Origin: Streptomyces sp. QL37 | Lineage (GTDB): Bacteria; Actinomycetota; Actinomycetes; Streptomycetales; Streptomycetaceae | Reading direction: 5' to 3' | Assembly (NCBI RefSeq): GCF_002941025.1 | Contig: NZ_PTJS01000001.1 | Coordinates: 2,542,001 to 2,606,000, forward strand | DNA length: 64,000 nt | In this document: positions 19,308 to 27,447 of the stretch, piece after piece | How positions within the stretch are numbered: position 1 is the stretch's first letter | Layout of the letters: the number at the start of each line of letters is the position of its first letter | Notes under the pieces: model-generated | Told to the model about the DNA's origin: nothing | What the model saw: the letters and a program-made list of their open reading frames with translations, nothing else | Databases searched by the model: none | Position numbers and translations under genes: made by a program

Positions 19308-20768
19308 GTGACCTCTCTTCTGCCCGCGCTGCGCGGAGCGTCCGGCCGGACGGACTCCCCCGAGGCCGTCCGGTTCGGCGAACACGTCCTGACCTACGCA
19401 CAGTTGGCCGATGCCTCCGGCTCGCTCGCCGCCCGGATCGCGGGGGCTGGGCGGGTCGCCGTCTGGGCCACGTCCACCGCGGAGACGGTGGTCGCCGTCG
19501 TGGCGGCACTGCGGGCGGGGGTGCCCGCCGTGCCACTCAACCCGAAGACCGGCGAGCGGGAACTGGCGCACATCGTCGCCGACGGCGCGCCTTCGGTGGT
19601 GCTGGCCGGGGCGGACGACGTACTGCCGTCCGCGCTGGGCGGCCTGGTGCGGCTGGACGTCGACACGGCCGCCCGTTCGCAGGAGGCCGCCGGCCTGCCC
19701 GAGCCCTCCTCGGACTCCCCCGCGCTGGTCGTCTACACCTCCGGCACGACGGGTCCGCCCAAGGGCGCCGTCCTGCCCCGCCGGGCGATCGCCGCGACGC
19801 TGGACGCGCTGGAGGACGCCTGGCAGTGGACCGGCGAGGACGTCCTGGTCCACGCCCTGCCGCTGTTCCATGTGCACGGCCTGATCCTCGGCGTCCTCGG
19901 CCCGCTGCGCCGGGGCGGCTCCGTGCGTCACCTCGGCCGGTTCTCGCCGGAGGGGGTGGCCCGGGAGCTGCGTTCCGGGGGGACGATGCTGTTCGGGGTG
20001 CCCACGATGTACCACCGGCTGGCAGGCGCGCTGGACGGCCCCGGCGGGTCCGGCGACCTCGCGAAGGCCCTGGCGGGCGCCCGGCTGCTGGTCTCGGGGT
20101 CGGCGGCGCTGCCGGTCCACGACCACGAACGGATCGCCGCCGCCACGGGCCGGAGGGTCATCGAGCGGTACGGGATGACGGAGACCCTGATGAACACGGG
20201 CGTACGGGCCGACGGCGCGCCGCGCGCCGGGACGGTCGGCCCGCCGCTGCCGGGCGTGGAGCTCAGGCTCGTCGAGGAGGACGGCACCGTGCTCCAGGAC
20301 ACCGAGTCGATCGGCGAGATCCAGGTGCGGGGCCCGAACCTCTTCACTGGCTATCTGAACCGGCCGGACGCCACGGCGGCCGCCTTCACCGAGGACGGCT
20401 TCTTCCGTACGGGCGACATGGCCACGGTCGACCCCGACGGGTACGTGCGGATCGTCGGGCGCAAGGCCACCGACCTCATCAAGAGCGGCGGCTACAAGAT
20501 CGGTGCCGGTGAGATCGAGAACGCCCTGCTCGACCACCCCGGTGTGCGGGAGGCCGCCGTCACCGGTGAACCGGACGCGGACCTCGGCGAGCGGATCGTC
20601 GCCTGGGTGGTGCCTGCCGACCCCGGATCCCCTCCGGATGAGCGGGAGTTGGCGGACCATGTGGCCCGCCTGCTGGCACCGCACAAGCGCCCGCGCGTCG
20701 TCCGCTTTCTCGACGTACTGCCCCGCAACGAGCTGGGCAAGATCATGAAGAGGTCGCTCGGTGCCTGA
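19308..20768 (+). CDS. matB: Malonyl-CoA synthetase (MatB-like acyl-CoA ligase)
   Basis: A 486-residue adenylate-forming ligase. Motifs: P-loop YTSGTTGPPKGA, ALPLFHVHGL, adenine motif RVIERYGMTET, GEIQVRGPNLFTGY, FRTGD, hinge GRKATDLIKSGGYKIGAGEIE and C-terminal lysine in NELGKIMK. Sequence and short length match Streptomyces MatB, which converts malonate (and methylmalonate) to the CoA ester, a polyketide extender source. The GTG at 19308 is preferred. The downstream carboxyltransferase gene overlaps by 8 bp, so the two are coupled. Confidence 0.85.
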   Translation: MTSLLPALRGASGRTDSPEAVRFGEHVLTYAQLADASGSLAARIAGAGRVAVWATSTAETVVAVVAALRAGVPAVPLNPKTGERELAHIVADGAPSVVLAGADDVLPSALGGLVRLDVDTAARSQEAAGLPEPSSDSPALVVYTSGTTGPPKGAVLPRRAIAATLDALEDAWQWTGEDVLVHALPLFHVHGLILGVLGPLRRGGSVRHLGRFSPEGVARELRSGGTMLFGVPTMYHRLAGALDGPGGSGDLAKALAGARLLVSGSAALPVHDHERIAAATGRRVIERYGMTETLMNTGVRADGAPRAGTVGPPLPGVELRLVEEDGTVLQDTESIGEIQVRGPNLFTGYLNRPDATAAAFTEDGFFRTGDMATVDPDGYVRIVGRKATDLIKSGGYKIGAGEIENALLDHPGVREAAVTGEPDADLGERIVAWVVPADPGSPPDERELADHVARLLAPHKRPRVVRFLDVLPRNELGKIMKRSLGA

Positions 20769-22119
20769 CCCCACGTGCGCCCGCCTGTCGGCGCGGGAGG
20801 CGATCGCCGCGGTCACCGGGAGCTTCACGGAACACCGCCCGGCCGAGCGGGCCGTTCCGCCGGACGGACCGCTCGGCTGGAGCGGTTACGCGGAGTCCAG
20901 GGCGCGAGCCTTGGCGCGGACCGGCGAGGAGGAGTCCGTCCTGTACGGCACCGCCGTGGTCGGCGGCCGGGAGTGCGTCCTCGTTTCGTTCGAATTCGGC
21001 TTCCTGGGGGGCTCGTTGGGCGGCCGCACCGGGGACCGCCTGGAGGCCGCGTACGCGCTGGCGGGCGAGCGGCGGCTGCCGCTCGTCTCGCTCGTCGCGA
21101 CCGGGGGCAGCCGGATGCAGGAGGGCATGATCGCGCTGATACAGCTTCAGCGGGTGGCCCACGCGTCCGCACGGCTGAGGGCCGGGGGGCTTGCGCAGAT
21201 CGCGGTGCTGCGGGATCCGACGACCGGGGGCGGCTGGGCCACCGTGGGGGCGGGCTCCGACGTGGTGCTGGCGCTGCCCGGCGCGCAGATCGGCTTCGCG
21301 GGGTCCCGGGTGCGGCCCGCCGACGCTGATCCGTACGCGTACACCGCCGAGGGGCAGTTCGCGGCGGGCCAGGTCGACGCGGTCGTCACGCCGGAGGAGC
21401 TGCCGGGGACGCTGGGCCGCTGGCTGGCCGCGCTGACGGCCGCGGGGCCGGCGCGGGCGGCTCCCGTGCCGGGAGCGCTGTCGGCCGCGGGGCTGCCGGC
21501 GACCGGCTGGGATGCGGTGGAGCAGGCCAGGACGGCGGCGCGGCCACGGGCCGAGGCCTATCTGGACGCCTACTTCGAGGACCGGCTGCCTTTGAGCGGC
21601 GACCGGTGCGGCGGCAGGGATCCGGGGCTGCTCGTCGGCGTCGGCCTGCACGCCGGGAGCCCCGTGGCCTACGCCGCCCAGTGCGGCACCGCGACCCGCC
21701 CGGCGGGCTACCGCACGGCCGCCCGCGTGATCCGGCTCGCGGACCGGCTCGGCCTCCCCGTGCTGACCCTGATCGACACCCCGGGCGCCGCCAACGACGC
21801 GGAGGCGGAACGGGCGGGCGCGGGAGCCGCCATCGCCGACGCCTTCGCGGCGGTCGCCGGGGCCCGGGTCCCCGTGACGACACTGGTGATCGGCGAGGGC
21901 GGCTCCGGCGGCGCGCTGGCCCTGGCCGCGCCGGACAACACCCACGTCACGGCGGACAGCTACTTCTCGGTGATCGCGCCCGAACTGGCGGCGGCCATCC
22001 TGAAACGGGGCCCGGACGAGGTCCGGGCCACCGCCGACCAGCTCCGGCTGCGCCCCCAGGACCTGGTGGCGCTCGGAGTGGCCCGTTCGGTGGTCGGCCC
22101 CGCAGGACCGGGAAGCTGA
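20761..22119 (+). CDS. Fused carboxyltransferase (AccD-like plus AccA-like halves)
   Basis: A 452-residue crotonase-fold protein. The N-terminal half resembles the beta subunit of carboxyltransferases (FGFLGGSLGGRTGDRLEAA, VATGGSRMQEGMIALIQ). The C-terminal half resembles the alpha/AccA or MdcE type (LTLIDTPGAANDAEAE, VIGEGGSGGALALA, SVIAPELAAAILKRG). The two oxyanion-hole glycine motifs are intact. No biotin carboxylase or BCCP gene is nearby. With MatB just upstream it could act on malonyl-CoA, for example as a biotin-independent decarboxylase or as a carboxyltransferase using a distant biotin subunit. GTG start at 20761 overlaps matB. Confidence 0.82.
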   Translation: MPDPTCARLSAREAIAAVTGSFTEHRPAERAVPPDGPLGWSGYAESRARALARTGEEESVLYGTAVVGGRECVLVSFEFGFLGGSLGGRTGDRLEAAYALAGERRLPLVSLVATGGSRMQEGMIALIQLQRVAHASARLRAGGLAQIAVLRDPTTGGGWATVGAGSDVVLALPGAQIGFAGSRVRPADADPYAYTAEGQFAAGQVDAVVTPEELPGTLGRWLAALTAAGPARAAPVPGALSAAGLPATGWDAVEQARTAARPRAEAYLDAYFEDRLPLSGDRCGGRDPGLLVGVGLHAGSPVAYAAQCGTATRPAGYRTAARVIRLADRLGLPVLTLIDTPGAANDAEAERAGAGAAIADAFAAVAGARVPVTTLVIGEGGSGGALALAAPDNTHVTADSYFSVIAPELAAAILKRGPDEVRATADQLRLRPQDLVALGVARSVVGPAGPGS

Positions 22120-22200
22120 GACGACTCGGCGCGCCGCTCGGGCGACGGTTGGCTAGCGTGACAGGAGGGACCGATCGTCGAGTGGAGAGAGGGCCGAGTC

Positions 22201-22998
22201 ATGGCCGCAGAATCCGAGGGCACTCCGTGCTGGGCCGACGGCACGTTCGGCGACCTCGAAGGGGCGAAGCGCTTCTACGGTGAGCTCCTGGGCTGGACGT
22301 ACGCCGACTCGATGCCGGAGTACGGCGACTACACCCAGGCCTACGTGGACGGGAAGGCGGTCGCCGCGCTGTCGCCTCCCATGCCCGGCCAGGAGGCACC
22401 GAACGCCTGGTGTCTGTACCTCGCGTCCCCGGACGCCGCCGCCACCACCGAGAAGATCCGCGAGCACGGTGGCCAGGTGCTGGTGGAACCGATGCGGGTC
22501 GGCGACTTCGGGACGATGGTGCTGGCCACCGACCCCGGCGGGGCCGCGTTCGGGGTGTGGCAGGCCGGCACCCACGAGGGATTCCAGGCCCGGACGGTGC
22601 CCGGCGCCTTCGCCTGGGCCGAGATCTACACCCGGGACCCGGAGAAGGCGGACTCGTTCTTCCGGTCCGTCTTCGGATACGGCGTGAAGCACCTGAACGA
22701 CGACGCGATCGACTTCTCGCTCTACGACCTGGGCGCCGACCCGGTGCTCGGCCGGATGAAGATGGGTGAGGAGTTCCCTCCCCAGGTGCCGGCCCATCTG
22801 AACGTCTACTTCGGCGTGGCCGACTGCGACGCGGCGGTGGAGAAGGCGAAGTCGCTCGGGGCGGAGCTCCGCTCCGGCCCGATGACCATCCCGTTCGGCC
22901 GGTTCGCGTCCCTGACGGACCCGCAGGGCGCGGTGTTCTCGCTGTTCGACCCCACGACGACCGGGGGCGAGAAGCCGGACGTCACGGACCGCTCCTGA
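22201..22998 (+). CDS. Two-domain VOC/glyoxalase-fold protein
   Basis: A 265-residue protein of two tandem vicinal-oxygen-chelate modules (roughly 8-120 and 135-255). It has PCWADGTFGDLEGAKRFYGELLGW at the start and TVPGAFAWAEIYTRDPEKADSFF opening the second half; each ends in a DPGGAAFGVW or DPQGAVFSLF strand. Such proteins are common in Streptomyces, and some give drug or glyoxal resistance. The usual metal-binding histidines are not obvious. The ATG at 22201 follows a GAGAGAGG ribosome-binding site. Function unknown. Confidence 0.85.
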   Translation: MAAESEGTPCWADGTFGDLEGAKRFYGELLGWTYADSMPEYGDYTQAYVDGKAVAALSPPMPGQEAPNAWCLYLASPDAAATTEKIREHGGQVLVEPMRVGDFGTMVLATDPGGAAFGVWQAGTHEGFQARTVPGAFAWAEIYTRDPEKADSFFRSVFGYGVKHLNDDAIDFSLYDLGADPVLGRMKMGEEFPPQVPAHLNVYFGVADCDAAVEKAKSLGAELRSGPMTIPFGRFASLTDPQGAVFSLFDPTTTGGEKPDVTDRS

Positions 22999-23012
22999 CC
23001 GGTCGTCGGCCC

Positions 23013-24281
23013 CTACGGCTGCGGATCGCGTGCGTCGTACCGGGCGAAGCCTCGCCAGCGAAGCGCCAGCAGGCACACCACCAGCACGCATGCGACGCCG
23101 CCGCCGGTCACCGCCACGGCCGGTGAGGTCAGGTCGGCCACGGAACCGGCCACCAGGTCGCCGAGCCGTGGGCCGCCCGCCACGACGACGATGAACACGC
23201 CCTGCAGCCGCCCGCGCATGTCGTCCGGCACCGCCGCCTGGAGCATGGTGTTGCGGAAGACCATGGATATGGAGTCCGCGCACCCGGCGATCGCGAGCAG
23301 GACCAGTCCGGGCCACAGCTGCCGGGTGAGCCCGAACGCGGCGATGGCTCCGCCCCAGCAGGCCACGGCGATCAGCACCGCGAGCCCGTGCCGGCGGACG
23401 CGGCCCAGCCACCCGGAGAAGACGCTGCCGAGCAGTGCCCCCAGCGCCGGGGCGGCGACCAGGAGCCCGGTGGTCTTCGCGTCGCCGCCGAACCAGACCA
23501 CGGCGACCACGGGGAAGAGGGCGCGGGGGTGGGCGAGCACCATGGCGCTCAGGTCGCTGAAGAAGGTCATCCGGAGATTGGGCCTGGTGCCGAGGAAGCG
23601 CAGGCCGTCCATGACGGACGCCCGCCGGGCCCCCTTCTCCCCCGGGGCCCGGTCGGGCAGCATCGAGGGCAGCCGCCACATCGCGTACAGCGAGGCCGTG
23701 AAGGTGATGGCGTCGACGGTGTACGCCGCCCGGTAGCCCCACCAGCCGACGATGAGACCGCCGAGCATCGGGCCCGCGAGGCCGCCGGTGGTGGACGTCA
23801 TGGCGTTGAGCGCGTTGGCTGCGGGCAGCTGTTCGGCCGGGAGCAGCCGGGCGATCATCGAGCTCCGGGCCGGGGAGTTGAGCGCGAAGCACACGGCCTG
23901 GAGGGCGACGACCGCGTAGAGCAGCCCCACGTGCTCGACCCCGGCGAAGGTCACCGCGGCCAGCACGAGGGAGAGCAGGAACGACCCGGTGGCGCTGAAG
24001 AGCCCCAGTTTGCGCCGGTCGACGGTGTCGGCGACGGCTCCGCTGTACAGCCCGAGGAGCACCAGGGGGACGAGGGAGCAGAGACCGATCAGCCCGACGG
24101 AGAACGCGGACCCGGTGATGTCGTAGACCTGGAGGGAGACGGCCAGCGCCGTCATGCCCTGCCCGATCCAGGAAACGGTGTTCCCGAACCAGAGCCGCCG
24201 GTAGTCGGGGGAGGAACGCAGTGGCGTCAGGTCGGCGAGTATGCGGGTGCGGGATACACCTTGTTCGGCTGTTTCGGTCAC
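23013..24281 (-). CDS. MFS transporter, EntS-like exporter
   Basis: A 422-residue, 12-helix major facilitator of the enterobactin-exporter/multidrug type. Near residues 28-60 is RLWFGNTVSWIGQGMTALAVSLQVYDITGSAFSVGLIG, and after helix 2 SGAVADTVDRRKLGL. MGPMLGGLIVGWWGYRAAYTVD-type sequence lies in helix 5. The substrate is unknown. It is the last gene of a five-gene minus-strand operon that begins with the PfpI gene at 26133. Its ATG overlaps the stop of the upstream gene (ATGA). Confidence 0.88.
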   Translation of the reverse strand: MTETAEQGVSRTRILADLTPLRSSPDYRRLWFGNTVSWIGQGMTALAVSLQVYDITGSAFSVGLIGLCSLVPLVLLGLYSGAVADTVDRRKLGLFSATGSFLLSLVLAAVTFAGVEHVGLLYAVVALQAVCFALNSPARSSMIARLLPAEQLPAANALNAMTSTTGGLAGPMLGGLIVGWWGYRAAYTVDAITFTASLYAMWRLPSMLPDRAPGEKGARRASVMDGLRFLGTRPNLRMTFFSDLSAMVLAHPRALFPVVAVVWFGGDAKTTGLLVAAPALGALLGSVFSGWLGRVRRHGLAVLIAVACWGGAIAAFGLTRQLWPGLVLLAIAGCADSISMVFRNTMLQAAVPDDMRGRLQGVFIVVVAGGPRLGDLVAGSVADLTSPAVAVTGGGVACVLVVCLLALRWRGFARYDARDPQP

Positions 24282-24577
24282 AGGGGATGGTAACGGCCCC
24301 CTTGGGGAGCCGGCGCCGGCCCGGGGCGGCGACCGAGCAGGCGAAGGGCCAGGAGGCCCCCGATGCCGGGAACGACCGCGACGGCCCTCACGGCGGTCGT
24401 GGCCCGTCCGAGACGCCAGGTCGCGATGACGACGAACAGGTAGGCGCAGCCGTGGGCGGGGCCCATCAGCGAGGAGACGGGGCGGAGGTGGGCGGTGGCG
24501 ACGTTGGCCAGCAGGACGGCGAGCGAGACGAGTTCGGCGTGTGCGGCGATACGCAGGGGGCGCGGGGGCACGTTCAT
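24278..24577 (-). CDS. Small membrane protein, DUF3817-like
   Basis: A 99-residue protein with three hydrophobic segments (about 15-30, 37-52, 62-80). HGCAYLFVVIATW after the second segment and the length fit the DUF3817 family of integral membrane proteins. The C-terminus is Arg/Pro-rich and cytoplasmic. It overlaps both neighbours by 4 bp, in an operon with a DUF2269-like protein and an MFS exporter. Function unknown. Confidence 0.7.
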   Translation of the reverse strand: MNVPPRPLRIAAHAELVSLAVLLANVATAHLRPVSSLMGPAHGCAYLFVVIATWRLGRATTAVRAVAVVPGIGGLLALRLLGRRPGPAPAPQGGRYHPL

Positions 24578-25059
24578 GCTCCTGTGGTGGAACCGGGGCG
24601 GATGATCATCAGCACGGTGACCGTGGCCCAGAGCAGGTTGAACACCCCGGTCGACATGGCCAGGCGTGCGGAGGCCCGGGGACCGGGGCCGGCGCCGGGG
24701 GTCTGTACGGCGGTGAGGGCGGCGCCCTGGGCGGGGAGGATCCGCAGGACCAGCAGACCGGCGGCCGCGGCGGTCAGGAGGACCGAGGTGATCAGCCAGG
24801 GGCTGCCGAGGACTCCGAGGCTGCTGCCCGTGGCGAGCCCGAACACGGGTACCGCGATGCCGACGGCGCCGTAGACGCGGCAGATGCGGTGCAGCATCCG
24901 CAGGGTCGTCAGCGCTTCACCCCCGTCCTCGCCTCCGCCTCCGCCGTGATCACCGGGGGCCGTGCGGAGGGTCCGGGGGAACATGCTGGCTGCGACGGTG
25001 ACCGGGCCGATGGCCAGGACCACGGCCAGGACGTGCAGGGAGGGGAAGAACTTCGTCAT
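24574..25059 (-). CDS. Four-helix membrane protein, DUF2269-like
   Basis: A 161-residue integral membrane protein with four hydrophobic segments: HVLAVVLAIGPVTVAASMFP at the N-terminus, then segments near 68-84, 90-108 and 135-152. A Gly/Asp-rich loop follows the first. HxxAxxxAxGP at the N-terminus fits the DUF2269 family. It overlaps the next gene by ATGA and follows the small lipocalin-like gene with a 4-bp overlap. Function unknown. Confidence 0.7.
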   Translation of the reverse strand: MTKFFPSLHVLAVVLAIGPVTVAASMFPRTLRTAPGDHGGGGGEDGGEALTTLRMLHRICRVYGAVGIAVPVFGLATGSSLGVLGSPWLITSVLLTAAAAGLLVLRILPAQGAALTAVQTPGAGPGPRASARLAMSTGVFNLLWATVTVLMIIRPGSTTGA

Positions 25060-25382
25060 GGTCGGTGCTCCACGGCCGCCGGGACGGCGCGACGCCGGCC
25101 GATGACCTTGGAGGCGGGCAGGCGCCCGGCCTTCGACGTGCCGGCCAGGGTGTCGCCGGCGACCGTCACGGCGAAGGCCAGGTTCAGGCGCATGGGCTTG
25201 GTGACGGCCTGGTTCCAGCTGAGAAGGCCGCCGTCGAGGGCGACGTCGCGGAGTGGCACCTCCTCCCCCGCCCCATGGGCGACCCCGGACAGGAGGCCGT
25301 CCTCGCGGCGGATCTCGACGACCGCCCTGATCGTGCCGACGGGGGTGGAGACCGAGAGGTCCCAGGTGCCTTCGACGTGCAT
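25056..25382 (-). CDS. Small hypothetical protein with beta-rich, lipid-carrier-like fold
   Basis: A 108-residue protein beginning MHVEGTWDLSVSTPVGTIRAVVEIRREDGLLSGVAHG. The alternation of GTW/ISTP, strand-turn-strand repeats and GGLLSWNQAV resembles small calycin-like domains that bind hydrophobic ligands. This is a fold impression, not a family match. The ATG at 25382 is chosen because coding similarity begins there; the frame upstream is the antisense of the next gene. Third gene of the PfpI operon. Confidence 0.65.
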   Translation of the reverse strand: MHVEGTWDLSVSTPVGTIRAVVEIRREDGLLSGVAHGAGEEVPLRDVALDGGLLSWNQAVTKPMRLNLAFAVTVAGDTLAGTSKAGRLPASKVIGRRRAVPAAVEHRP

Positions 25383-25443
25383 GTGCGCGCTTCCTTCGAT
25401 GGTGTGGGGTCGGATGTACGGGGCGGGGGGCGCCGGGTGTACG

Positions 25444-26133
25444 TCAGAGGGCGGCGGCCGCCGGTCCCCGGTCACGCCAGACGATGCCGCGCCGCTCGTG
25501 GGCGAAGAGTTCCTCGACGGCGTGGGCGACCCGTGGCCCCACCTCCCGCTCCAGGAGGTGGAGGGCAAGGTCGAGTCCGGAGGTGACGCCGGCTCCGGTG
25601 ACGACGTCACCGTCGTCGACGACGCGCGCCCGCACCGCGTGGACGCCGGTGGCGTCGAGCATGTCCAGACCCATGTGGTGGGTGGTGGCGTGGCGGCCCT
25701 CCAGAAGGCCGGCCATGGCCAGGACCAGCGAACCGCCGCAGACCGAGCAGACGGTGACGTCGGGGTCGTCCATCGCCGCCTTCAGCAGTGCGGGAAGCTC
25801 GGTGGTCAGGGTGCGGCCCAGCAGCACCGGGATGGATTCGTCCTGCCGCCTCTGCCCGGCGCCGAAGTCGTGGTCCGGGATCTCACCGGGCCCGCCGACG
25901 CGCCCCGAGGCCCCGGGAACGAGGACCAGACCGGCCCGCGCGGGGGCCAGACCGGCCGTGGCGCGCAGCGCGAGGCCCCCGGTGCCGCTGACCACCTCGC
26001 GAGGTCCCTCGGCGGAGACGAGCTCCACGCTCACCAGGCCGCCGGAGGCGGTGCCGCCGGCGTGGAGCACTTCGTACGGAGCGATGACGTCGAGGGGGTC
26101 GAACCCGTCGAACAGGACGATCTGGGCGTGCAT
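25444..26133 (-). CDS. DJ-1/PfpI-family protein (isonitrile hydratase-like)
   Basis: A 229-residue member of the class I glutamine-amidotransferase-like superfamily. The nucleophile elbow is VTVCSVCGGSLVLAMAGLL with the reactive cysteine after a TVCSV strand, and ATTHHMGLDML supplies the following histidines. The N-terminus MHAQIVLFDGFDPLDVIAPYEVL is typical of the isonitrile hydratase/ThiJ branch. It is the first gene of a five-gene operon divergent from a GlxA regulator that contains the same fold. Confidence 0.85.
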   Translation of the reverse strand: MHAQIVLFDGFDPLDVIAPYEVLHAGGTASGGLVSVELVSAEGPREVVSGTGGLALRATAGLAPARAGLVLVPGASGRVGGPGEIPDHDFGAGQRRQDESIPVLLGRTLTTELPALLKAAMDDPDVTVCSVCGGSLVLAMAGLLEGRHATTHHMGLDMLDATGVHAVRARVVDDGDVVTGAGVTSGLDLALHLLEREVGPRVAHAVEELFAHERRGIVWRDRGPAAAAL

Positions 26134-26224
26134 GGGGAAGGTCCTCGGGATGCGGGACGGCCCGGTCCGAGCCGGGTTCACTCCCGACGCTAACCGGACC
26201 GGCACCTGCCTCCCACAGGCGTGA

Positions 26225-26251
26225 GTGCCAGGTACCAACGGAAAAGTGCCA
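26225..26251. promoter_or_regulatory. Tandem GTGCCA repeats, probable GlxA/AraC operator
   Basis: GTGCCA occurs at 26225-26230 and 26246-26251, with the related GGTACCAA between them. Spacing of 21 bp (two helical turns) suits the two HTHs of an AraC-type activator. It lies between the divergent PfpI operon and the GlxA gene. The role is inferred. Confidence 0.45.
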
Positions 26252-26342
26252 AGCCCTGACCTACCCGTCCGAGCTGGGAAGAGAGAGCCTGATCCGGCTC
26301 CGAAGCCGTGACCGTATTCCGGTGGAGGGGTAGGTTCACGCC

Positions 26343-27281
26343 ATGCATACCGTCGCCGTCCTGGCACTGGACCAGGTGATCCCGTTCGACCTCTCCACCC
26401 CGATCGAGGTCTTCACCCGCACCCGCCTCCCGGACGGCCGCCCCGGCTATCAGGTCCGCGTGTGTGCCGCGGGGCAGGAGACCGACGCGGGTTCCTTCAC
26501 CCTGCGCGCGCCCTGGGGGCTGGACGGGCTCAGGGGCGCGGACACGATCATCGTGCCCGGCACCGCCGACCCCACCGTCCCGCTCGATCCGGCCGTCCGC
26601 GACGCGCTGCGGGCCGCCGCCCGGGACGGCACGCGGATCGCCTCCATCTGCTCGGGCACCTTCCCCCTGGCCGCCACGGGACTTCTGGACGGGTTGCGGG
26701 CCACCACGCACTGGATCGCGGCCGACCTGCTGGCGGCCGCCTACCCGGCCGTCGAGGTCGACCCCGCCGTCCTGTACGTCGACAACGGCCAGATCCTCAC
26801 ATCGGCGGGGGCGGCCGCCGGCATGGATCTCTGCCTGCACATGATCCGCAGGGACTACGGCTCCGCCGTCGCCGCCGACGCGGCGCGGCTGTCGGTGATG
26901 CCGCTGGAACGCGAGGGCGGGCAGGCTCAGTTCATCGTCCACGACTACGCGCCCACCCCTCAGGGCAGCACGCTGGAACCCCTCCTCGTCTGGCTCCAGG
27001 ACAACCTCGCCGCCGACCTCACCCTCGCCGACATCGCCGCCCAGGCCGGAACCAGCACCCGGACGCTGATCCGCCGGTTCCGCGAGCAGACGGGCACAAC
27101 GCCGCTCCAGTGGCTCCACCGGGCCCGCATCCGCCAGGCCCAGCACCTCCTGGAGTCCACCCACCACACCGTGGAACGCATCGGTGCCCAGGTCGGGTTC
27201 GGCTCCCCGACCGCCTTCCGCGACCGCTTCAGGAAGACGACCGGTGTCAGCCCGCACAGCTACCGGCGCGCCTTCAGCTGA
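26343..27281 (+). CDS. GlxA-type transcriptional regulator (DJ-1 domain plus AraC HTH)
   Basis: A 312-residue regulator. Residues 1-180 form a DJ-1/PfpI-like domain (ASICSGTFPLAATGLL, TTHWIAADLL). Residues about 215-310 form a two-HTH AraC domain (LADIAAQAGTSTRTLIRRFREQTGTTPLQWLHRARIRQAQHLLESTHHTVERIGAQVGFG, then FRKTTGVSPHSYRRAF). It is divergent from the PfpI/DUF/MFS operon and probably activates it. The ATG at 26343 gives a full family-length protein. Confidence 0.92.
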   Translation: MHTVAVLALDQVIPFDLSTPIEVFTRTRLPDGRPGYQVRVCAAGQETDAGSFTLRAPWGLDGLRGADTIIVPGTADPTVPLDPAVRDALRAAARDGTRIASICSGTFPLAATGLLDGLRATTHWIAADLLAAAYPAVEVDPAVLYVDNGQILTSAGAAAGMDLCLHMIRRDYGSAVAADAARLSVMPLEREGGQAQFIVHDYAPTPQGSTLEPLLVWLQDNLAADLTLADIAAQAGTSTRTLIRRFREQTGTTPLQWLHRARIRQAQHLLESTHHTVERIGAQVGFGSPTAFRDRFRKTTGVSPHSYRRAFS

Positions 27282-27419
27282 CGCGTTCCCGCGGGCCGGC
27301 GCCCCGAGGTCGCGCGGCGAGATCACCGAGGCCGGACCCGCACCACGGGTGAACGGACGTGAGCAACGATGGGTTGACGGACGGGTGTCGCAGGGGCAAA
27401 GATCACCGAGCTCGAATTT

Positions 27420-27431
27420 GACAACGTTGTC
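27420..27431. promoter_or_regulatory. LacI-family operator upstream of GH92 gene
   Basis: GACAACGTTGTC is a perfect 12-bp palindrome with the central CG of LacI/GalR-type operators. It begins 28 bp before the ATG. A plausible promoter (TTGACG 27374-27379, AAAGAT 27398-27403, 18-nt spacer) lies upstream, which would place the palindrome within the first transcribed bases. Confidence 0.6.
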
Positions 27432-27447
27432 GTACGAGAGGACCGGG

